Positions 41,941-54,735 of a stretch of DNA of 64,000 bases are shown here, in pieces. Made by a program: the position numbers and the translations under genes. A model generated the notes under the pieces. It had not been told where the DNA came from. It worked only from the letters and a program-made list of their open reading frames with translations, and ran no database searches. This stretch comes from Chimonanthus salicifolius. Its lineage: Eukaryota > Streptophyta > Magnoliopsida > Laurales > Calycanthaceae. The DNA lies in assembly GCA_013350335.1 (NCBI GenBank), contig CM023540.1, forward strand, positions 62,918,101 to 62,982,100. The letters are read 5' to 3'. How positions within the stretch are numbered: position 1 is the stretch's first letter; every line of letters begins with the position of its first letter.

Positions 41941-42234
41941 TAAGTGGTTCTTGGAACATTAAGCTTTGCTGGAAATTAGGTAGACAAATGATTAACTTGC
42001 CGCTATGTACATAAGGTATTTGGATTTGTAGAACGGTGTACAAGCCGTGATCGGAAGACGGTTCAAAAGAAGGGTCAAACAAAGTAACATAGTGTAGGTT
42101 TCCTACCTTTATTGTAACCACATTTCTTTATGCTGTTTTATGTTGATTTTGATAACTTATATGAGTGTAAAGTTATGTTTCTAAATGGCATGTTTGCATA
42201 GACATCTCATGCATGGCATGGGATGATGTTGTTG

Positions 42235-42395
42235 TAACCGGAGGCTACACTCCGTCGGGGCGTCCGAAAGACCACTGTGGGGTACCTTGATGATGAGAAT
42301 CCCATCAAGAGGAATCCGGAGGCCACACTCCGTCGGGGCGTCCGAAAGACCATTGTGGGGTACCTTGACGATGAGAATCCCGTCAAGAGGAGGCT
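42235..42395 (+). repeat. Tandem hairpin array, LTR K
   Basis: Two about 75-bp units: CCGGAGGC(T/C)ACACTCCGTCGG core, then stems CTTGATG/CATCAAG (first) and CTTGACG/CGTCAAG (second) on the same loop ATGAGAATCC. This is a clean paired change between adjacent units. Confidence 0.9.
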
Positions 42396-43103
42396 ATGTA
42401 GAATGGTGATGGGTGGGACTCATTACATGTTCATTTCATACATAGCATGTTTTTATGGAATTTTGACACACATGTATTATTATATTATTTGCATGTTTTA
42501 TACTAACCCTGTGGTAGCCTTATTAGGAAACACTACTGGGCGCGTTGATCTAACGCCCTATCTCTATCCATAGTAGATGATGCAGGAAAGAGAAAGAATG
42601 AGGAAATCAAGCATAGGAGCTTGGGTTGTGAATGAATTTTTAATGGACTTGATTTATGGATTGGCTTATGGATTTTTATTTAAGTTATTGGACAATGTAA
42701 TTTGATAGCTAGATGATGTTGGCATGTAATAACGTAGTTAAGTAGCTACTATGGTTTGGTTTATTTGGATGGTTTGGAATGAATGGTAGACTAAGGTTAT
42801 TTAGTAATTTTGGAGAATAAATTATGTACTTTCTATCTTAAGTTATAAAATGGAGTAGTCTAGAATCTATTATAACCCGCAGTTACATTAAGACTAAGTT
42901 TATTTCGCAAGTTGTATTTGTACCATGTGTGGATCAGTTTTATGGACTTAGTTCATACGCACATGGGCTTGGCCAGTTAAGGGTCGGATTTAGAGATCAG
43001 AACTTAACTCGCGTCGTGACATCCCTCCCCGATCACTTGGTTGATTATTATATTTAAAAAAAATAAACTCTGATTATTAGAGTGAAAAGGGCGGGGTGTT
43101 ACA

Positions 43104-43261
43104 GTCACGTCGCTTTGCACCTCTATGTCTTGTACATTCAGTACATGTGAGGGATCAGGATTGTACTTCCTCAACATAGATATATAAAATACATCGTGCA
43201 AAGATGATAAATGTGGAGGAAGTGCCAATCACCCTCCTCAAGATTGGAAACGGCCCCACAT
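43104..43261 (-). pseudogene. Element J integrase C-terminus fragment
   Basis: Minus-strand piece encoding the SLHDVFYISMLRKYNPDPSH and VLNVQDIEVQSDV region, between solo LTRs K and L. It is continuous in sense with 39215-39252 (left) and 58449 onward (right). CACAT at 43257-43261 is the left TSD of L. It has a deletion in the region matching 2165-2180 of A. Confidence 0.85.
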
Positions 43262-44551
43262 TGTAACACCCCAATTTTTCAAAGATATCAATATTCACGA
43301 AAATGCCATTGAAATGGTGAATTGAAAAGATATGAACCTTAGATGGGTAAATGTTGGGTTAACTGCCCAACGGAAGGTAGATGTGGATCAATGGAAATAA
43401 ATGGGTAAGAATTATTTAAGAATGCCAATTGGGTCAAAAGTCCAATGGGACCCAATGGATCATATATGAGCTAGTTAGAAGTAAATGGGTAAGGCTTGAT
43501 AAATGTTGGGTCAATTGCCCAACGGATGGTAGATGTGGATCAATGGAAATAAATGGCTAAGAGTTGGGTCAATAGCCCAATTATGATCCAATGGATCAAG
43601 GATAGAATTCGGGTTGGAAATAATTGGGTATGTGTGATTAAATGGGTCAACTACCCAATTGGGACCAATGGGTCACGGTGGACTTGTTTGACCATTGGGT
43701 GAGCTCAAGTTTAATTGGGTTAGGCTGAATTGAATGGGAGTTCAATGAAGGGTAAAAGGGTAAGCGGTGCAATTGGGTAAACCACATTTAAATAGATAAT
43801 TGTCATTTAAATGGGTCATGGCACCTAATTGGATCAAGAAGTTAAATGGGGACCCAATGGGTCGAGTTTGACCAAGTTGACCATGTTGACCATGTGGACC
43901 ATCAAGTGAGCTAAAAGGATTGAGTTAAATTATGTTGAGTTGGGGCTGAATTGAGTTGGAAATGAATCAAACAATTGAGTTGACTCAAGTGCATTAAATG
44001 AGTGGAATTAAATGGGTGAGTTGAGCTAATGAGTTGGATGGGAAGCCATGGAGACCTGTTAATGCAAGTGAGTCAAGTGGGTAAATGAGAGTTGTGTTGA
44101 TCTCAAAGACCTCAAGCGAAGTCCCACATTTTGGGTACTTGGGAGTGGTATCCCATGCATAAGACTTAATGAAATGAGATAAGAATTACATTGGGAATTT
44201 GGAGGGTTTCCATCTCATGATGGAAACCCAAAGCCCAACGTGGGGAGATGGAAGGATTATCTAAGCTTAGGCCAAGTGTCCCATAGTTAAGCCATGGGAC
44301 TCCTTGGTTATACCAATAATGATGAGGGTAAATGAGAGGTTTAAGGGGCTGATTGATGGGAGTGCACAAACCACAATGAGATAGGATTTTCCATCTCATG
44401 GAATGAAACCTGAGAAGCACAATCCAAGATGTACACGTTGGGAGTGCCAAGGGATGCCTTGGTTTGTGTCAAAGGTCTCCTTGGTTAAGCCAAGGGACAC
44501 CTTGAACAAATCAAGAAGTAAAGAGGGGAAAGGGAAATGACTTAGGCTAAC

Positions 44552-44560
44552 TATAAAAGG
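44552..44560 (+). promoter_or_regulatory. TATA box of LTR L
   Basis: TATAAAAGG, a consensus plant TATA element, about 1.3 kb into the LTR. A transcript starting about 30 bp downstream would begin near 44585, just before the pyrimidine-rich leader (44620-44660) and about 375 nt before the donor-like site. Other LTRs have only weaker AT-rich sequences (CATAAAGCATAAA) in this position. Confidence 0.65.
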
Positions 44561-45059
44561 GGTACAATCAAGGGGCACTTCACACCCTTGGCCGACCCCT
44601 CCATTGAGGAATTTCCATCTTATTCTCTTCTCTTCTCTCTTCTACTCTCTCCCACATTTTCCCTTTAGAGGACCAGTAAAGCATCAAGGAAGGAGAAGGA
44701 TTAAGGATGAAATTGAAAGAAGTTGGGGCTGATTTCAAAGAAATACTACAAAAGAGGCACACTACATCATTTGGCCGAATTTTACATCTCAAGAAGCATT
44801 GAGTTTCATCTCTTTTCCTCTCTCAAAATCTACCTTCTTGGCCGAACAAGCCTTGGTGATTTCACCATTGATCAAAGCTCATAATCGGCTAGAGGATCTA
44901 AGGGAGCAAGAAGGAAGGAAGGAAGGATCAAAAAGCAAGAAGAGAAGATAAGAGGATTGGTAAGCATTCCATAAAATTTTGTTGAGTAAAATGAATAAGG
45001 GAACATGATTTGGCCATGATATGGCCGAATTTATCAAAGGTTTAAACCATGGAAGATGG

Positions 45060-46245
45060 TGTTTAAAAAGAGTAGACAGTGGATCATAGGGTTCAGCCAC
45101 TTTGGATGGCCGAACCCCATGAAAATGATTTGATAATTGTATGGTTTTTGAGGGATAAAAACCATATAATGATTTAAGGTTTTAAGGTGTTTAATATGAA
45201 GATATGATGGACAGTTTGGGTTGGCCATTGGATGGCTGAACCATACTATGATTATGGCTAAGATGTGGGGTATAAACCATGTGTAAATAGGAAGGTTTGA
45301 ATCAAGAGAACCATACACATGGCCGAACCCTATGGGCCATTTTATGGGTTATATAGAGTATGAATATGATTAGAAATTATTGTTGGCTTTATAATGTTTT
45401 AAAAGGGTTAACATAGATGGAAAAATGATAGACATGGATGGTTAATGGTTATTAAGAAGAATGGCAAAAAAGGAACACCAAAACCAAAAGGGGTGAGGTT
45501 CGGCCATGGTGTATGGCCGAACCCCACCAAGTGCTATGTATGGAATTTGGTTTTAAAAAAAAAAAGTTTTAAAAATATTCCAATGGATGAGGTTATGAGA
45601 ACCATTTTTTGATGGATAAAAGGAATTATAGGGTTCGGCCATGTGTAGGGCCAAACCCCATAGAGTGACAATGATGGAGGACTAAGGGCTAGGTAATTAG
45701 ATGATTAAAATGGCATTTGGATTTAATTAGAAAGGATTAAAAAGATCAAATTTGAGTTGGTGAGGTTCGGCCATGGGGTATGGTCGAACCCCACTAAGGT
45801 GGATTGTTATATGGACATGGGTCATTAGTAATATTAAACAAAGGGAAGAAAGAGTGGCAAAAATGTAAATATGGCCAAAAATGATGGACCATGGGTTCGG
45901 CCATGGTGTATGCCTGAACCCCATGGGGGATATTTTTATGGACTTAGGTTATTATCAAGGTTAAATAATTATGGTACAATTGATTAGATGTATGAATCAA
46001 GGTAGCTTGATCTGGTTTTAAATTAATGATCAAAGGACTTTAAGAAAGGCACCAAAATAAGGAAGTGAGGTTCGGCCATGTTGTATGGTCGAACCCCACA
46101 AGCTTGTATTTTGTGGACTTAGGTGGTTGCTAATGGTAGATGAGTAATTGTTAAAGGATTAACTAAGTGGTGATGGAGTAAAAGATCAAAGAGGGATCAA
46201 ACAAAGTAAGTGAGGTTCGGCCATGGTGTATGGCCGAACCCCACA
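45060..46245. repeat. Palindrome array, LTR L
   Basis: Seven copies near 45087, 45493, 45630, 45766, 45893, 46070 and 46210. Several have the GTGAGG/CCCCAC outer stem; a few have one decayed arm. Confidence 0.85.
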
Positions 46246-46853
46246 AAGTGTGTGTATGGACTTAGACTTAATTGGAAATTATATAGATATTGTCTTGACT
46301 TGTTGATTATAAACAAGGTGACGGGATGTAATGGCCCGGAATTTGTAAATCAATATATGTGTGTTATTATTTATTTTAATGGTGGAAATTGGAAATTTGA
46401 TGGAATAAATGGTGAATGGATCAAAATATGGACAAAGGCCCAAGTATGGCCCAATGGACTATGTATTGGATTTAAATTCATTTAAAGGGTCAATGATGGT
46501 CAATTGGGCCCAGGGTGGTCAAATTGGGCCCAATAACCACTTGGGACCCAATGGATCAAGTTGGTGTAAGCTCTAAGGTAAATGGGTAAGATGAAAATGT
46601 AATTGGGCCATGGGCCCAATGGTGATCCAATAAGAGGAATGGATTGATTTGGAAATTAAGTCATCTAAGTTAATGTTAATTGGACCTAAGTGACATGGCC
46701 GAATGGGGCCCACCTCCACCTCACCAAGTGGGAATTAGTTAACTTAACCTAATGACCCAATTAAGTAATTAATTAAGTTAAGTTAAAATGGTGGTCAAAA
46801 GGTGGTCAAATGGGAGGCCAAACCATCTTATCTCTAACACCATGAAAAACGTT

Positions 46854-46890
46854 GGGCATGGTGGTGGTTTATCCCAACCACCACCATAAA
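46854..46890 (+). repeat. ATGGTGGTGGTT hairpin in U3 of LTR M
   Basis: Arms ATGGTGGTGGTT and AACCACCACCAT around TATCCC. Equivalent hairpins are in H (38552-38577), P (55370-55392) and, weaker, E1/E2. It lies just upstream of the transcribed leader. Confidence 0.85.
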
Positions 46891-47624
46891 GCATATAAAA
46901 TATCTTATGGGTGGTTGGGAGATTTAATGTAAAGTGTATCTTAACCAATCAAAGAATAAGAGATGACTTCATCTCATCTCTCAAATTCCATCCTCATTTC
47001 ACTCTTTCCTCTCTTTCACTCTCTCATGGCCGTCCCACACTAGGAAAAGAAAGAAGAAGGAAAATTTCAAAGAAAAAGGAGAAGAGCTTAGGGAGAGGAA
47101 GAAAAGCCAAGAGTTGGCCCACCACCTCAAGGTAAATGTAACACCCTGGAATTTCAAAGTTATCAAATTATATGAATTTATTCATATTTACGGAATTGCC
47201 ATTGTGATATATTTGAGTTGAATTTAAATGGGTCAATGGTTCAATTAAGACCCAAAGGATGGTAGTTTTGTTTACAAAACAAATAAATGGATAAGATGTA
47301 CTCAAACGGGTCAAGAGTTGTAATTGGGTCAAATGGGTCAAAATGGCTAAACGGGACCCAATGGGTTGTGAATGGCATGATTAATCATGGATTGAGTTCA
47401 AGCTTAGTTAATTTAAGTGTATTAATTGCTTGAGTTTGGTTTGAGTTGAAATGAATGACGGGTTTAGTTGAGTTGAATTTATTAGTTGAGTTACATTAAA
47501 TGAATGAGTTGAGTTGAGAGAGTTAAATTGATTGTGAGTGAGTGAAGTGTGTGAATGAGAGTGGAAGTGTTTTAATTCCAAATTTTAAGCAAGGAAAACG
47601 TTGGCTCATGGGAGGCTTTCCATG

Positions 47625-48360
47625 TATGTAACTCCTATTTTAAAAATGAATATGATGGCGTTTTTTTTGGGAGTTACATAATGTGAGGAGATAGGTTTCA
47701 AATTCAAACATTTTGTTACACGTTGGGATTGCATTGAGATGTTAGGTTATGCATGAGAGATTAGTATATGCATGAAGATTAAAAGGGAATTTGATAGTCC
47801 AAGGGCTAAGGTACAAGAACCGTTGGCATGTAGGAGTTTCATCTCCATGATGAAACTCCCACATGAGTATCTAATGAATGGTGGCTGTTATGGATTACCC
47901 ATTTCAAACATGACCGTTGGACACCTTGGGAGTTTTCATCTCAAGGATGAAACCCCAAGGGAAGCATTAAACAAATGAGAGTTACATTTGAAGTTGCATG
48001 GGATGGTTATTTCATGCATGTAACTCCCAAAGTTGGAGCATGAATGGGTTTGATGTTTTATGGAGTTACATAAAAGATTATAACATTTCAAATTCAAATG
48101 GGTTAATCTACACGTTGGAGGGAAGGAATGGGTGAGTTTTATCTTAAAGATGAAACCCCTCATTAAGGAGTATAATGGAGGTGGCGGTCACTAAAACCAA
48201 GCAAAGGCTACAACGTTGGGGCTCATGGGTGTTTCACATTTTGGTTGAAACTTCTAGATGCGAAATGAATGGGATTTGAGGAGGTTACACCAACAACCAT
48301 GCAAGGAGACGTTGGTTGCTTGGGGTGTTTCATTTCATAGATGAAACCCCTAAGTAACAT
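47625..48360. repeat. U3 inverted repeats of LTR N
   Basis: GAGTTTCATCTCC/GATGAAACTCCC (47832-47861), GGGAGTTTTCATC/GATGAAACCCC (47927-47957), GAGTTTTATC/GATGAAACCCC (48133-48160), GTGTTTCAT/ATGAAACCCC (48323-48351) and TGTAACTCC/GGAGTTACA (48018-48069). Confidence 0.8.
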
Positions 48361-48905
48361 AAAGAACTTTGATTAAAGGATGGGAGTTACACAAGGACTG
48401 AATTAACCTTGGGCTGATTTTGGTTAAACAAAGGGCTTTTCATTTTACTCTCTCTATCCCTCTTTTCCTTGGACTGTTATCATCTCTCCAAACACCAAGA
48501 ACAGCAGCTGGTCACTGATTTGCAATCAGTCCTTGGTTGCTTTCTTTCACCAAGACAAAAGGACACATTGAGCAAAGGAGTGGGCATCAAGGTTTCCCAT
48601 CCAAAGCCAAAATTCTTTCTCTCTCTCTCTACCTCTTTGCCGTTTTCTACATTCCAAAAATTAGAGCAGCAGCTGGTTGCTTAATCAGTCCTTGACCGAT
48701 CTCTCCATCAAGGAATCAAGAAGAAGGAGAGGCTAAGAAAGGGAAAGGAACAAGCCGGAGTGAAGATCAATTGGAGTCGTCGCGGAAACGGTAGGTTTTC
48801 GATAAACTATTTTTAAAGAATCATGATCCGGCCATTGGATGGCCAAATCTAACAAGGGTTGGATATTGGTTGGAAGTGCATGAATAAGATGAAAAAATGG
48901 ATTAT

Positions 48906-49900
48906 AGGGTTCGGCCACATGGGATGGCCGAACCCATGAAAAGAATGGATTAATTTGGATGCTAAGTTAAATTGATTGCATGCTTTGAAAAGTTTTAAAA
49001 TTATGGTTTTAAGTGTCATGTGTTGGGCTATGGATTGGCCGAACACATCAAGGAATTTAATCTAGAAATTATGATGTTTAAATGATAAAATATGGACCAT
49101 AGGGTTCGGCCCCATTGGATGGCCGAACCCCATGGAAAAATTTGGTGATTCTTAATGGTGGTTGAGGGATAAAATCCATAGTAGTTAATGAAGATTTTTA
49201 AAGGATTTAAAGTGAAGATAAGCTTACTATTTTTTGGGCAACTATGGCTTGGCTGAACCATATTAATACTATGGTTAAATTGTGGATTAAAACCATGGAC
49301 AAAGGTTGGAATAATTAGACCAAGAGAACCATAGGGTTCGGCCATATGTATGGCCGAACCCCATGGACTGTTTTGTGGATCTTTGGATTGAGTTTTACAA
49401 AATGGAAATCATACAAAGTGATGGACTTATTGGATGGTTTTGAAGGGTCAAAACATGGTAACATTATACAGTTATCCTATGTCTAAATGAGACCAAAAAC
49501 ATGTGTAAGAGGACCAAAACATGGACATAGGGTTCGGCCACCTTGGATGGCCGAACCCCATGTAGGTATTTGATTGTTTGGTTTTGCTTTCAAGAAGATG
49601 GAAATCACATCAATTATGGACCTATACCAAGGTGGTTTGGGTATGAACTTTGGTTAAACAAAATTAAACAACGGGTTAGTATAGTGGCGTTATCGTAAAT
49701 ATGGATGAAAAGATGAAATGATCAAAAGAATGGACTTATGAGCCAAAACCTAAGGTGGTAAGGTTCGACCATGTAGTATGGCCGAACCCTACCAAGGTTC
49801 TTTGAAAGTTTGGGATACTTGGATGGTATTAATTAAATAAAAGAGTTACCAAGGTTTAAATGGGTGAGGTTCGGCCATGGGGTATGGCCGCACCCGACAA
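48906..49900. repeat. Palindrome array, LTR N
   Basis: Copies near 48906, 49102, 49334, 49530, 49762 and 49867. Some have asymmetric loops such as CCCATTGG. Confidence 0.85.
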
Positions 49901-50174
49901 AGTGGATTTTGGGACTTAGATTAAGATGGAATCACATGAATGAATGTTTTTGCTGTTATGTAAATAAGGTATTGGGATTGCTAGAACGGTGAACAAGCCT
50001 TAACGGAAGACGGTTCACAAGAGCGGGCAATCTAAGTGACTTAGAGTAGGTTTCCTACCTTTATTGTAACCACAATTTCATATGCTGTTTGATTTTGATA
50101 ATTTATATGATTGTAAAGTTATGTTTCTAAATGACATGTTTGCATAGACATCTTATGCATGGCATAGGATGATG

Positions 50175-50340
50175 GTGTTGTAACCGGAGGCCACACTCCG
50201 TCAGGGCGTCTGAAAGACCACTGTGGGGTACCCTGATGATGATAATCCCATCAGGAGGAATCCGGAGGCCACACTCTGTCGGGGCGTCCGAAAGACCACT
50301 GTGGGTTACCTTGACAATGAGAATCCCGTCAAGTGATGGC
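50175..50340 (+). repeat. Tandem hairpin array, LTR N
   Basis: Two units as in K. The first stem is CCTGATG/CATCAGG, against CTTGATG/CATCAAG in K: a paired T-to-C/A-to-G change. Confidence 0.88.
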
Positions 50341-52869
50341 TATGTTGGGTGGTGATGGGTGGGACTCATTACATGTCCATTTCATACATAGCATGTTTTT
50401 ATGGAATTTTGTTTCACATGTATTACTATTATATTATTTGCATGTTTTTGACTAACCATGTGGTAGCCCTATTCGGAAACACTACTGGGCACCTTGATCT
50501 AACACCCTATCTATATACTTAGTGGATGATGCAGGGAAAGGGAAAAACGTGGATCGAGAAGAGAACCAAGCACGGACACTTGGGCGGTTTGAATGATTTT
50601 GAATGGACTTGAATGGACTTGTTATTTGAATTATTTGGACAATGTAATTTGGTAACTAGATTTGTTGGCATGTAATAAGTAGATAAGTAGATGCTGTGGA
50701 TTGGTTTATTTTGGATGGTAGGATTGAATGGTAGATTAATATTATTTAGTAATTTTGGAGAATAAGATAATGTACTTTGCTATCTAAGAATGGAAAATTG
50801 GAATAGCCATAGGTTCTATTATAACCTCAGTTAGATCAAAGACTAAGTTAATTCTGCAAGTTATATATGTACCATGTGCAGATCAGTCTTATGGACTTAG
50901 TTCATACGCACATGGACTTGGCCAGTTAAGGGTCGGATTTAGAGATCCGAACTTAACTCGTGTCGTGACACTCCGCCCCGATCACATGATTATTATATTT
51001 TAAAAAAAAAATAAACTCTGAATATTAGAGTGAAAAGGGCGGGGTGTTACAGTAAAAACCTTGAGACACCTTCTCATCTCCATTCTTCCCCTCTCACTCT
51101 CAAATCTAACCTTACCTTGACCGAACCCAAGCCTTGAGGTTTTCACCATGGATCAAACATCTTAGCCGATCAAACAAGGAGAGGAAGAAGAAAGGAGGCC
51201 AAGGAGTCCGACGGGAGCAACGAAAGTCGGAGGAGACGACGGATTGTAAGTATTTTCTAAAACAAGAGATTTGGATTTTCTTAGGGTTTAAAAGGCTATA
51301 AAATCCATTTCTTGGATTTAGAGGTGGCCAAATCATGGCCTTGGATCTCAAATCTATCAAATGGAAGGATGGAAAGTGGACAAAACCCTAATGAAAAAAA
51401 AAATTAGGATTAAGAAAAATAAATAAAAGGATTAAGGAGGTTATGTAATTAAATGGATTAAGCATGGAAGTATGGGTTTTTGAATGGATTGATGGACCAT
51501 AGGGTTCGGCCATGTAGTATGGCCGAACCCCTGGTAAATGGTTGATGAATTTAATTAGGGTTTTAAGGTTTAAAACCATGGAGAATGATGATTTTTAGGG
51601 TTGTAAATGATTAAATGTTGGAAAAATTTAAAGTGGTTTAAATGAGGAAAAATCATGGAGTGTGTGAATGATCTTGTGGCCTCAAGAGGCATCGGAAAAT
51701 GGTGGATCATGAACCATGGGTTCGGCCATGGTGTATGGCCGAACCCTATGGTGATCAAATGGTGGATTTAATGGTTATGAATTATGGAAAAATAAATTGG
51801 GAATGTTGGTGGTGTTGATGGACCAATGTGAACCTAATGTTGATAGTTGGGATGGGAATGTGGTTAAGTTAAATGGACTTAAGTGTGATTAAGGAATGAT
51901 GAATCAATTGTATAGTTTAGGTTCTCTCAATGGAGGGACTTATGATGAATCTAATGTGTAACCAAAGACCAAGGAAAATGGGGATTTGGTTAAGTTAAAA
52001 AGGGGCTGATTTTTAATGAACCCAATGGTAGATCATTTTTGGCCTAAGACTAATGTGTATGCATATGTTTAAATGAATGGAGTTTAGGTTAAATTAAATG
52101 GCTGATGTAAATGATCTTGTGATATGGGTGATGGGTCAATTATGGACCCAAGATGTGGCTAAGAATGATGATTTAATTGTAAGTCATTTTTATGGGCTAA
52201 GGAAGGGTGTATGTATGTGGTTAATTAATAAAGGTTAAGTTGAAAAAAAGGGTTGTTTTAGTGATGTTATGGTATGGTTAAATGGGTCATCAATGAATCC
52301 AAATCTATGAATCAATTATGGACCAAGAAATGTATATGGATAAGCGAATGTCTAACCATGGAAGAATAGTGGCAAAACCGTAAATAATGGCTAAAATGAA
52401 GAACTTCATGGGAGATGATCATGGGCTTTGGGACTCTAAGTAATAACCTTATGTATGGCCAAATGAAGCCTAGGATGGCTAGTTTTTAACCCATATAATT
52501 AAATTAATTAATGGACTTGAATGGTTAAAAATGTGGACTGATTTGGTAATGTATAATAAGGTATTGGGACATCGCAAACGGTGCGCAATCGGCGACCGGA
52601 TTTATTGGACGAAAACGGAAAGGGACGTTATCGGTATTCGGTAGGATTCTTGCCTTTTTGTAAGCTATGGATTAGGTACTATGTGAATGGCTTCTTGGTT
52701 TATTTTTGGTGATTTAGTTTATGACATTATGATTTATATGTATTTTATGGTATATGGCTAGACCATGAATTATATGTTAATGATATGAGTTACATGTAAA
52801 GGCTATGGTCAATATATTATTACATCGTATAATGCATTACATCTCATGCATGGCATGGGCGGGAAAATA

Positions 52870-53190
52870 AAGGAACCAGAGTCCATGCTCCGTCGGGGCG
52901 ACCGAGAACAGGCATGGGGATAGCCTAATAGGCTATAACCGGAGTCCATGCTCCATCGGGGCGACCGAGAACAGGCATGGGGATAGCCTAATAGGCTATA
53001 ACCGGAGTCCATGCTCCGTCAGGGCGACCGAGAACAGGCATGGGGATAGCCTAATAGGCTATAACTGGAGTCCATGCTCCATCGGGACGACCGAGAACAG
53101 GCATGGGGACACCTTGACGAGGCCTTACCGTCAAGGGGGATATTTTATGATTGGATATATCTTGATGAGGTTTTTCCGTCAAGGGGGATA
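52870..53190 (+). repeat. Tandem hairpin array, LTR M
   Basis: Four about 63-bp units GGAGTCCATGCTCC...CGAGAACAGGCATGGGGATA, with an AGCCTAATAGGCT palindrome between units. Then one CTTGACG/CGTCAAG and one CTTGATG/CGTCAAG stem. Confidence 0.9.
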
Positions 53191-54124
53191 TGACATCATG
53201 ATGGTGGGGATGATGGGTGGGATTCATAACACAGACACCCACGGCATGGCATTCACTTTATAGTTTCATTATATGATTGTCTACCAGTTTTCACTATATT
53301 ATTATCGGTATGCTTGTTATCACTAATCCATGTGCTAGCCCTACTCGGAGTCCTACTGGGCGCGTGGTCTAACGCCCTACTTTTACCCTAGCTGATGACG
53401 CAGGAAATGCCGGAGCAGAAGGACAAGACGGGAGCCAAGCTTAGGAGCTTGGGGAGGCAGACTATTTACTTTATTTAAGTTTATTTTGGGAAATGTATAT
53501 TTGAATAGCTTAGATTGTTGGAATGTGATAATTTTAGATTACTTGCTATATCTTGGATTCTGTTTTAGACATTATGGTGTAGGGGTATTTTCGTAATTTG
53601 ATGAATGTCATCTTCCCTGCAATCTAAAATTGGTAGGTTAGTCTGTATTATCATTCCGCATTTAATGTAACATTCTGCAAGCTTACTTCTACGTGTGAAC
53701 CGTTCTTCGTGGACTTCGTTCCACACACACGTAGGGTTGGCCAGTTAAGGGCCGGGCTTTAGAAGCTCGGACTTAACTCGCGTCGTGACGTCTGCGCCCT
53801 TTGTCACTCTTATTAAAAAAAAAAATTTAGACTCTGATTTAAGGTGAAAAGGGGTGGGCGTTACACGGGACCTCACAAACGGTGCAAGACCTTGAGCAGT
53901 TGCCGGATTAAGAAGCAAAAGACACTTGAGTGGTCTTTTGGTAGGATTCCTACATCATTGAAACCATGGATATGTATTATGTACTTTTGACGATTTTATT
54001 TCATGTTTGATAAGTTATTTTGGTATTAAACCATATGCTGCAATTATGGGATTTTCATGTTATGTTTTGTAATATTCTGTAGCATGATTGGCATTTGCAT
54101 CTCATGCATGGCATGGGAGGGATG

Positions 54125-54310
54125 GAATGTAACCGCAGACTCATGCTCCGTCGGGGCGCCCGTAAGTAGTGAGGGGTATTTTAACCGGAGATCCACGCTC
54201 CGTCGGGGCGTCCGTAAAGTGAGGGATACTTTAACCGGAGACCCACGCTCCGTCGAGGCGTCCGTAAGTCGTGAGGAGTAATTTGATGAGGAGAATACAA
54301 TCAAGAGATT
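54125..54310 (+). repeat. Tandem hairpin array, LTR L
   Basis: Three about 60-bp units with CCGGAGA(T/C)CCACGCTCCGTCG and CGTCCGTAAG(T)...GAGG. A degenerate TTGATGAGG...CAATCAAG stem follows. Confidence 0.82.
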
Positions 54311-54735
54311 ATATGTAGGTGGATGAGGAGAATTCTATTGAAAAATGATATTTTATGTGATGCATGGGACTCATTGCATGAGACATATGCTAGCATGGCA
54401 TGGCATTAAATCGGCATGATATGACCTTTATTATCATGCAAGTTTACTGGTTTTTATCTGTATGATTGGATCTCTGTTATCATACATGATTTTGGATATG
54501 ATGTTTTATAAGTATGATATGGTATATTATATCTGGATTTTATATACTAACCCATGTGTTAGCCATAATTGGAATACCTACTGGGCGCGTTGTCTAACGC
54601 CCTATTTCTATCCTTAGTGGAAGATGCAGGAAAGGGAAAGGGAAAGGCCGAGGATCGTGAAGGAAGCCAAGTATAGGAGCTTGGAAATCGGAATGAACTC
54701 TTATTTATTGTTATTTGGATAATTTGCATGGATAT

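Larger units (their letters stand above)
39253..43103 (+). mobile_element. Solo LTR K (3851 bp), TSD GTCAG/GTCAC
   Basis: TGTAATACCC...GGGGTGTTACA. It is flanked by GTCAG (39248-39252) and GTCAC (43104-43108); the uninterrupted site reads GTCAC in A. U3 (39253-40600) is built of inverted repeats. Donor GTATGT is at 40968-40973, CTAAC at 42550-42554 and CAG at 42583-42585. Six palindromes lie at 41097-41940. The U5 hairpin is at 42975-43009. Confidence 0.92.
47137..51051 (+). mobile_element. Solo LTR N (3915 bp) in M, TSD GTAAA
   Basis: TGTAACACCC...GGGGTGTTACA, flanked by perfect GTAAA (47132-47136, 51052-51056). This is the innermost layer of the nest C>J>L>M>N. U3 inverted repeats lie at 47620-48350. 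The donor-like site is GTAGGT (48791-48796, weaker). Palindromes are at 48906-49900, the hairpin array at 50175-50340, CTAAC at 50499-50503, CAG at 50532-50534 and the U5 hairpin at 50934-50958. It is closest to K. Confidence 0.93.
46327..53865 (+). mobile_element. Solo LTR M (about 3.6 kb of its own) in L, split by N, TSD CGGGA
   Basis: M pieces are 46327-47136 and 51057-53865. It starts TGTAATGGCCCGG and ends GGGCGTTACA, flanked by CGGGA (46322-46326, 53866-53870). It landed inside the conserved GC-rich block of L (AAGGTGACGGGACC). Donor GTAAGT is at 51246-51251, CTAAC at 53369-53373 and CAG at 53401-53403. Two palindromes (51498, 51718) are present. The U5 hairpin is at 53743-53778. Confidence 0.93.

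Noticed and set aside
44580..44960. Host gene first exon at the TATA-containing segment of L
   Set aside because: The segment aligns in layout with the leader of the other LTRs and lies inside a TSD-flanked solo LTR.
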